A DNA stretch of 64,000 bases from Atherix ibis (lineage: Eukaryota > Arthropoda > Insecta > Diptera > Athericidae), in assembly GCA_958298945.1 (NCBI GenBank), contig OY282605.1, positions 21,988,811 to 22,052,810 on the forward strand, read 5' to 3'. The notes under the pieces are model-generated. The model saw only the letters and a program-made list of their open reading frames with translations, searched no databases and was not told the origin of the DNA. This document shows positions 59,501-64,000 of the stretch, one piece after another (within the stretch, counting starts at the first letter, position 1; the number at the start of each line of letters is the position of its first letter). The position numbers and the translations under genes were made by a program.

Positions 59501-62141
59501 CTATTACGCTTCATTACGAAATTACTTCCCGGACAACCCAATACAATGGTCTCCGGCTAGAAGACCCACTATCGTGAGTTGACTTTAATCAGGCGCTGGT
59601 AAAAGTAGTTCGCTAGTCAGGGGAAAGCATAAGGAGTACCCATCCTCATTAAGTTTGACACGCTTTAAACAAGCGCCGAAGACGTTGACATTAGCCGAAG
59701 ACAAAAATTGGGAAAGTTTTGCTACTCAAAAAAGCTTTTAACTACTCGCAGCTACTCTTGCTCATACAAATGAAGAGATCGCATGAGTAGTTACGCATAC
59801 AATTTATGTTAGGGGGATTTTAGTCCCCAAAATGAAAATAGATGGCTTAGCGGGTTCGTTGGTTATGTTGAAGTGTCACATTTTTGTTATGTTTACTTTA
59901 TTCGTGCAGCAAAAGCGACAAGAAGTGGAATCAAATATTACTGGAGTGTGTTTTTACACCATCCAAGTCATGGAGGACGTACTGCAGTTGGTTTTGATGT
60001 TGAAATATACATCACGTTGTGGTTTCTAGAAAATACTGAAAGTGTACCGACAAATTGCAGACAGATTTGATGTCACAGAAAGCAGTGTCCATCGAATTTT
60101 ATACCGCGTCGTAAAATGGATTGTTGAAGTGAGTGCCAATTACATAAAATAGCTAACAGCATCCGAAATCCAAAATAACCAGATACAATTTACAGCTATG
60201 AAAGGTGTACCCGGTGTTGTTGGGGCTATTGATGGAACTCATATTAAAATCAATCGTTCTAAATATTATAGTCTGCTTTTACAGCGAATTTTAAACGCCG
60301 AGAAAAAGTTTATAGATGTGCACTGTGGTGAACCTGGTGCGATTGCTCGATGCACCGCTTCTACGAAAATCGGCATTTTACAGGTGTATTACTGAGGATG
60401 AGTCCATAATTATACCAGGAGGAGTGTTACTTGGAGACTCAGCGTACGGTGTAAGTAGATATTTAGTTCTCCCGTTTAAGGGTTTTGGAAACTTAACTGA
60501 AAATGATTTCTGTGACATAGAATATTTAGATAATGAAGTCAACAATATACAGAATTACGCAGAATTTGAAGGAATTGACAGCAACAATGGTGAACGTGTG
60601 AGACAGCAAATGTTTGAAAATATGGATAATAATGGATTATTAAATTAATTTAAACTTAAATGTTTTCGTACAACATTTATTAATCCTTTACCCTCGTTAT
60701 AGGTCCAATTATTAGATATTCTGTAATATTTATCAAATTCAAAGATTCTCCGAAACACATCCACTCCACTTCACGTTGACAAGCTGAATAAACTCAGTAT
60801 TTTGAGGTTATATTTTACTTCTGTCAGAAAGCTCTGCGTTCCATTGGGCAAGTACTCCAAAGTACTTGCGAGTAGCAAAATAGGCCCAATGGTAGACAGC
60901 TATTATGTATCGATCAGAAAGAGGTGTACGAGTGGCCTGCATCGAAATTGAGCCAGCGGCGAAAAGTCTTGGACTGTACATAAATAAAGGGAAAATAAAG
61001 GACGTGGTGGAAGTGTTAGCGTGAAAGAAAAGACGGCGTCGATGAGAGGTACGCGAACTTTCACAACACTCTTCCTCACTACATTAATCTTTCTAGTGTG
61101 TCAACTTGTTCACTGGTGGATCGGGGATGGGTTGAAGGTCTTTGGGAATTGTGAGGGAGTGGTAATTGATTTACCTGAAGAGGCGTGGATTTCTGTATTT
61201 ATAATAGGTTTTTTCACAATTGGCTTTGAAGAAGTGGATAAAAATATTAAATGTCATATTTAATAATCAATAAATATTATCTTAAATAATATATTTATAT
61301 TTGAAATTTTTTAAAATAATAATACTATACTTTTCAAACTAAAAAATGGATAACTGGATATAAAAAAAAATATTTTTGTATTGCTTTTTGAGTTTTTATG
61401 AAAATTTCCATTTAATTGAATTTTATTTTAAAATAATAATAACAATATAATCATAAGAAAACTATGAATTTCTTTAGCAAACATCTTCGTACTCGTATAG
61501 AATAAATTTTTTTTTTAATTAACTATTGTTTTAAATAATATTCCAACTTTAAAAGAATTGAAATTTTTTTCTTATATAAGGTTTTCAGTATTAACTAAAG
61601 AAAGTCTGCGCATATTTTAAATAATTTGAAGAAAAAAAAACCGAAAACAATTAGAAAGGATATAATCAAATGTGTGCCGGGTATTCGTAGCTATTTTGAC
61701 TCTATTCCAGTCTTGTTTGTTAAATGAATATTTTCTTTGTTCAAGATAATAAAAACTTTTAACAATATGCAGAACAGTGCAAAATGAAATGCTGCTCGAT
61801 GAAAATTTCAGTTTTTTTCTAAATTGTGGCGAGTACAAATAAGATTGGTAGAAAAAGAATTGAATCGAGCTTGTGAAGGAAACCAGTATTCCCAGACGGG
61901 GTGTATGGACAAAGTGCGTTTATTGTTATGCATAATCCTCGTACTTACTTTTGTATGTATCCCCAGGAAGATACTTCTCCGGATTGCCAGCTATTCTGAT
62001 GAGAAATCTACCATCAGCTGGGGATTTGTTGGCACCACTACCGTCAGGGGTGCGATCACAACCGAAAGCAATTTGTGCTAATACGACCAGCAATGTTAAC
62101 CACCAAAGCACATCGAAATTTCCTCTTCTACGAAATGCCAT
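44590..62141 (-). CDS. fat-spon: fat-spondin (F-spondin family secreted protein), complete, 9 exons
   Basis: Secreted extracellular-matrix protein of the F-spondin family. Exons in order: 62141-61949, 51923-51523, 51435-51323, 51222-51129, 51064-50810, 50748-50577, 50494-50133, 45574-45175, 45098-44590. All borders are GT/AG and all phases match: 2,499 nt, 832 residues. Residues 1-27 form a signal peptide (VLWWLTLLVVLAQIAFG). The Reeler domain runs to about 190 (CDRTPDGSGANKSPADGRF). Spondin_N is about 198-405, with YEVTFEGMWSRNTHP and SMIDPSPDWIVGVSGLELC. TSP1 repeats start near 420, 493 and 536. A Kunitz domain at 613-662 has all six cysteines and Arg at the P1 position (623). Two more TSP1 repeats are near 683 and 772. 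The TSP1 repeat near 683 lacks the WxxW mannosylation motif that the others keep. Introns of about 10 kb and 4.6 kb are full of transposons; no coding exon is damaged. The Kunitz within the TSP1 array fits Drosophila fat-spondin. Confidence 0.95.
45575..46970 (-). other. fat-spondin intron 7, 3' part
   Basis: Contains a direct repeat of 37 bp (45961-45997 and 46037-46073) whose core TAGAATTTTAAAATTC is near-palindromic. 46380-46510 is less AT-rich but has no recognised feature. Confidence 0.7.
46971..49190 (+). mobile_element. jockey-like retrotransposon remnant in fat-spondin intron, with mariner inside
   Basis: Opposite in sense to fat-spondin. Left part reads SSYRPISLLPI near 47020 and FLPSTNYHIINSYLSQRHFQ near 47412. 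After the mariner insertion the frame resumes with YPIIAGVSQGNIVGPILYN and IATYADDS (48368-48490). C-terminal blocks follow: PFYVRNNVIHRDLNV and CPVLTSMETFIGDLRDNGLE up to a stop near 49141. GTTGCC/GTC short repeats occur at 47166-47200. Several shifts and deletions. Confidence 0.87.
47495..48366 (-). mobile_element. rearranged mariner (CGAGGTCT family), copy e, with ~200-bp terminal inverted repeats
   Basis: Both ends are intact with TA on each side (47493-47494, 48367-48368). The left about 200 bases (to about 47695) are an imperfect inverted copy of the right about 195 bases. The left arm is fused to the transposase body around AATCTGTTTCGGAAACAAG. Minus strand keeps RPDLWKNKNWLLHHDNAPAH and PYSPDLAFCDFFLFPK, with 34 residues between the last two Asp. 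The normal C-terminus is replaced by the inverted 5' arm. Confidence 0.92.
49142..49310. repeat. perfect 44-bp inverted repeat plus a third partial copy
   Basis: 49142-49185 and 49238-49281 are exact reverse complements around a 52-base loop. A further direct copy of the outer 19 bases lies at 49292-49310, preceded by a CTAACTATTAGTTAG palindrome. It directly follows the jockey-like C-terminus. Confidence 0.93.
49311..50132 (-). other. fat-spondin intron 7, 5' part
   Basis: No coding exon or recognised transposon. Open frames at 49473-49815 have no family match that I can see. Confidence 0.6.
52098..52803 (-). mobile_element. mariner remnant, ACGAGGTGT-terminal type, in fat-spondin intron 1
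   Basis: Ends are ACGAGGTGTCC at 52098 and the inverse ACACCTCAT ending near 52803. Minus strand gives SDENVERVRTLVRI-like and SADLSPCNFFLFSKIKNHFK blocks, the second being the third-Asp motif. Relative of 26262 and 30285. Inactive. Confidence 0.72.
52804..53723. other. fat-spondin intron 1, AT-rich spacer
   Basis: Rich in poly-A and poly-T runs. Nothing recognised. Confidence 0.6.
53724..54920 (-). mobile_element. near-full-length mariner (1,197 bp), TGCAAAAGTTATGACC-terminal
   Basis: Terminal repeats TGCAAAAGTTATGACCGTTT are identical over at least 25 bp and flanked by TA. The transposase on the minus strand begins at about 54758 (MSVD, early stop). It then runs in the next frame with VRRWLTKFRSGNVSLIDKLR, RLTTREIASMMGVNQTTVLR, LVTGDEKWVMYNN (first Asp) and MLCVWWDCKGIVYFELL to 54167. 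Frameshifts follow: VFHHDNARPHMAIM (second Asp) and HPPYAPSDFHLF, where the usual SPDL is missing. Well preserved and probably young, but not functional as read. Confidence 0.93.
54921..55399. other. fat-spondin intron 1, unplaced segment
   Basis: Contains TACAGTGTGTTATAAAAATA near 54945 and GACACACCGTGTATG near 55170, which may be ends of an older element. Not assigned. Confidence 0.4.
55400..55690 (-). mobile_element. R1-like 3' untranslated fragment
   Basis: Resembles 22720-22900 in the same orientation (CATGGGGC, GTACCAG, GAGCTACAGTAAGAAA, GACCAGCTCAGG). The R1-like remnant there reads on the minus strand, so this piece is assigned likewise. Confidence 0.5.
55695..57200 (+). mobile_element. 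Tc3-like transposon remnant split by a hAT-like insertion
   Basis: Blocks in order: ARRFSDLRGIYGRNGRP, YKIQLNQELKS, IIFSDEAYFWRYVNK (first Asp, about 56125-56170), LTDWYGFGSGGIII, RYRAMITDFFLTPIV, IDLVNIWFLEEGCHTAVKTR and SLVYANKSKTFCDLYNNIIQ, the last continuous once the insertion is removed. A deletion removes the third-Asp block. Confidence 0.85.
56483..57110. mobile_element. hAT-like non-autonomous insertion (about 628 bp)
   Basis: Starts CAGTGGTGACGAACCTTTTT, resembling hAT termini. Flanked by an 8-bp duplication GTCTATGC (56475-56482 and 57111-57118), within a longer 13-base match TTGGTCTATGCCA. The right end (CTAGTTTTTG) does not pair well with the left, so the class is uncertain although the insertion itself is clear. 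Confidence 0.6.
57201..57375 (+). mobile_element. second Tc3-like fragment
   Basis: FQQNGATADSSRELFGDQMI, the second-Asp block of a Tc3-like transposase, followed by a decayed PP(R) region. From a different copy than the one it abuts. Confidence 0.7.
57376..58788. other. fat-spondin intron 1, AT-rich spacer
   Basis: Nothing recognised. 57400-57609 has an open frame of 69 codons without features. Confidence 0.55.
58789..59541 (-). mobile_element. mariner, TTGGGTTGTCCGG-terminal type, rearranged
   Basis: Right end CCGGACAACCCAA at 59541. The left end consists of a left terminus (58789) followed at once by a right terminus (ending 58844), a 56-bp palindrome. Minus strand between reads first-Asp sequence near 59070 (decayed), MLSVWWDFKEIVYFELL and SHQLDKLNLNKKG, and stops; the C-terminal third is gone. 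A run of about 20 C at 59086-59105 lies in the coding remnant. Confidence 0.85.
59728..60885 (+). mobile_element. PIF/Harbinger transposon remnant
   Basis: Broken transposase: RQIADRFDVTESSVHRILYR (helix-turn-helix), MKGVPGVVGAIDGTHIKINR (first catalytic Asp, 60200-60260), KKFIDVHCGEPG, PGGVLLGDSAYGVSRYLVLP (second Asp, about 60417-60475) and FKGFGNLTEN. Ends carry TTTTGCTACTC near 59738 and its inverse GAGTAGCAAAA near 60871, a likely inverted repeat of about 20 bp. The final acidic residue region is absent. Stops at several points. Confidence 0.85.
60886..61948. other. fat-spondin intron 1, 5' part, with one unassigned open frame
   Basis: A frame at 61021-61263 (80 codons) begins MKEKTASMRGTRTF and has a hydrophobic stretch FTTLFLTTLIFLVCQLV and another near residues 57-67. 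No family is recognised, and it lies in a transposon-rich intron. Most likely remnant DNA. The rest is AT-rich. Confidence 0.45.
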
Positions 62142-62423
62142 CTGAAAATTAATTTACAAGAAAAAGAATTTAACAAAATATGGAAATTTTTAGATTTTTA
62201 TCTTAAAATTTAATAAGTTTTCTAATTAAAATTTAATTTTTTTTCAAATATTTTAGTTAACATTCACATACAAATACATTTGAGTTTGCTTACTATTATC
62301 AGTGATGGAATACCATCGAATATTTTTTTTATAACCAGAATACTATAATAACAGTTTCCAAGATTTGCAAAAAGTGTACCTAAGGAAATATTTTTAAAAG
62401 TTTTACGAGAATAAAACTTTTTA
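62142..62423 (-). promoter_or_regulatory. fat-spondin 5' flank
   Basis: Only about 280 bp separate the start codon from a mariner. A 5' UTR and possibly the promoter must lie here or beyond the mariner. No core promoter element is evident, and an upstream UTR exon is possible. Confidence 0.4.
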
Positions 62424-63617
62424 CCAGGGGTATAATCTTAAATCCGCTGTTTGGTCAAAGATGGCGTGAGTGAGCGTATTAAGCTAACATGGGCATGTCA
62501 TACTTTCATTTTATCAGTTTCACATCTGTCAACATTATTCAGTGCACATTCGTCCAACAATATACATTTTTCCTTTGGTAATCATGTCTAGTTTTGTGCC
62601 AGAAATAGAGCATATGCGGGAAGCTCTCCTTTTCTGCTTCAATTTGAAGAAATCGGCTGCCGAATCGCATGGTATGCTTATGGAGGCCTATGGTGACAGT
62701 GATTTATCGGAAACAACGTGCCGAGATTGGTTTCGACGGTTCAAAGACGGCAATTTTGATTTTTGGGACAAGAAGCGTGAAAATCGGTCTAGGAAGGTTG
62801 AGAACCATCAATTGCAGGTTCTTTTGGACGAAGATGATACCCAATCGTAAAAAATGCTCGCGGAGCAATTGCGTGTTACTCAACCAGCAATTTCCATGCA
62901 TCTGCGTGCCATGGGGAAGATTGAAAAGATCGGAAAATGGGGGCCGCATGAATTGAAAGATAGGCAGATGGAGCAACGCCAAAACACATGCGAAATCTTG
63001 CTCGCCAGATAAAAAAGAAAGTCGTTCCTGCATCGGATTGTGACAGGTGATGAAAAGTGGATATATTTCGAGCATCCTAAACAGAAGATATCGTGGGTTG
63101 ATCCCGGTCAACCATCAACATCTTCCCCAAGACCAAATCGCTTCGGACGGAAGATAATGCTGTGCGTTTGATGGAATTAGCAGGGTATCGTCTATTATGA
63201 GATGTTGAAACCTGGTGAAACTGTCAATTCCCACCGCTACCACCAACAACTGATCAAATTGCACCGTGCTCTGCGTGGAAAAAGAACGGATTATCAACAA
63301 AGACATGACAAGCTGATTTTCCTCCACGACAACGCACCATCGCACACGTCAAAAACAGCCCGAAACTACTTGGAGACACTCAACGGGGGGTGCTACCCCA
63401 CCCCGCTTATTCACCAGACCTGGCCCCTTCCGTCTACCAGAAGGAATTTGTCTCGAAAGAGAAGGAATTTTTTTGACGTGGTATCCACTAATTACCCGAG
63501 AGATGGAAAAATGTGTAGCTAGTGAGGGCAAATACTTTGAATAAATTTGTTTTTGCTTTCTGTGAAAATATTTGTTTTATTGACTAAAAAACAGCGGATT
63601 TAAACTTATACACCTGG
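62424..63617 (+). mobile_element. mariner, mauritiana-type (Mos1-like), copy 2 (1,194 bp)
   Basis: Ends CCAGGGGTATAATC and the inverse TTATACACCTGG, with TA on both sides. Transposase starts at 62584 (MSSFVPEIEHMREALLFCFN), close to the Mos1 protein. It runs through the N-terminal half, LLDEDDTQS, AEQLRVTQPAISMHLRAMGK, FLHRIVTGDEKW (first Asp) and FLHDNAPSHTSK (second Asp). At least three internal stops, and a deletion after PDLAPS that removes the third Asp and the following 30 or so residues. Better preserved than copy 1 and in the same orientation. Confidence 0.94.
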
Positions 63618-63634
63618 TAGCTTTTTGTATTATA

Positions 63635-64000
63635 TTGGGTTGTTCGGAAAGTAATTTTGCTTTTTCTCAACAGAGGACTTAATTGTATTTTTTCACAACC
63701 AACTTCGTACTTAAGCCACATAATCATATGTATTTTGACAGCTGACTTAGCAAGGCTTGCTTGTGAAAAAATTCGATTGATTCTGCACAGTAGTTTTTGG
63801 TTGATACCCTTTTAAATATGGAAAGTGAAAAACAGAATTTTCGGCATATTTTACCTTTTTACTGTAGAAAAATAGTATGGAGAAGATGTGTTAAGTGAGC
63901 GCCAGTGCCAAAACTGGTTTGCAAAATTTCAATCCGGCAATTTTGATCTCGAAGATGCACCGCGTTTTGGAAGGCCAGTTGAAGCTGATGAATACACCAT
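63635..64000 (+). mobile_element. mariner, TTGGGTTGTTCGG-terminal type, cut by window end
   Basis: Starts after TA at 63633-63634. The transposase starts at 63818 (MESEKQNFRHILPFYCRK) and, after a frameshift, continues LSERQCQNWFAKFQSGNFDL and EDAPRFGRPVEADE to the end of the window. Same family as 20263 and 58789. Confidence 0.88.

Noticed and set aside
61021..61263. 80-codon frame with hydrophobic stretches as a small membrane protein gene
   Set aside because: It sits next to a Harbinger remnant in an intron, with no recognisable family or expression signal; kept only as an unassigned stretch.

Overview
The window is AT-rich eukaryotic DNA from an insect, most likely a higher fly (Diptera). 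Its three host genes have fly orthologues: pyruvate carboxylase, a mitochondrial initiation factor IF3 and fat-spondin. Introns range from about 60 bp to about 10 kb. The transposon load is typical of Diptera: mariner of several subfamilies, Tc1-like and Tc3-like elements, jockey-like and R1-like retrotransposons, and a PIF/Harbinger remnant. The exact species cannot be read from the sequence.

Layout. 1-3.5 kb: the 5' half of pyruvate carboxylase on the minus strand (exons 3238-3341, 2285-3174, 1603-2225); the gene leaves the window inside an intron that holds a mellifera-type mariner. 3.8-5.75 kb: a 13-bp AT-rich minisatellite with a 207-bp higher-order repeat, in the 5' flank of that gene. 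5.75-40 kb: no host gene is recognised; this is a bed of nested, decayed transposons. 40.1-41.0 kb: a complete three-exon mitochondrial IF3 gene (+). 41.7-44.2 kb: a jockey-like fragment broken by a mariner fragment, then a mauritiana-type mariner. 44.6-62.1 kb: a complete nine-exon fat-spondin gene (-) with large transposon-filled introns. 62.4-64.0 kb: a second mauritiana-type mariner and the start of another mariner.

Host genes. I rebuilt the exons by matching splice sites, codon phase and domain continuity. The fat-spondin model gives 832 residues (signal peptide, Reeler, Spondin_N, three TSP1, Kunitz, two TSP1). The IF3 model gives 228 residues. The pyruvate carboxylase model gives the first 536 residues (transit peptide plus biotin carboxylase half). 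The three genes look functionally unrelated.

Most interesting. (1) A family of non-autonomous elements, six copies here, has imperfect terminal inverted repeats starting CTTAGATTA, 8-bp target duplications where both ends survive, a THAP-like first exon with splice signals, and a possible P-type transposase C-terminal piece. It looks like a P-superfamily MITE family that has repeatedly landed in other transposons. (2) Three copies of one mariner family share a rearranged structure in which the 5' end is copied inverted onto the 3' side, giving terminal inverted repeats of roughly 200 bp. (3) Several long perfect hairpins are not explained by any gene.
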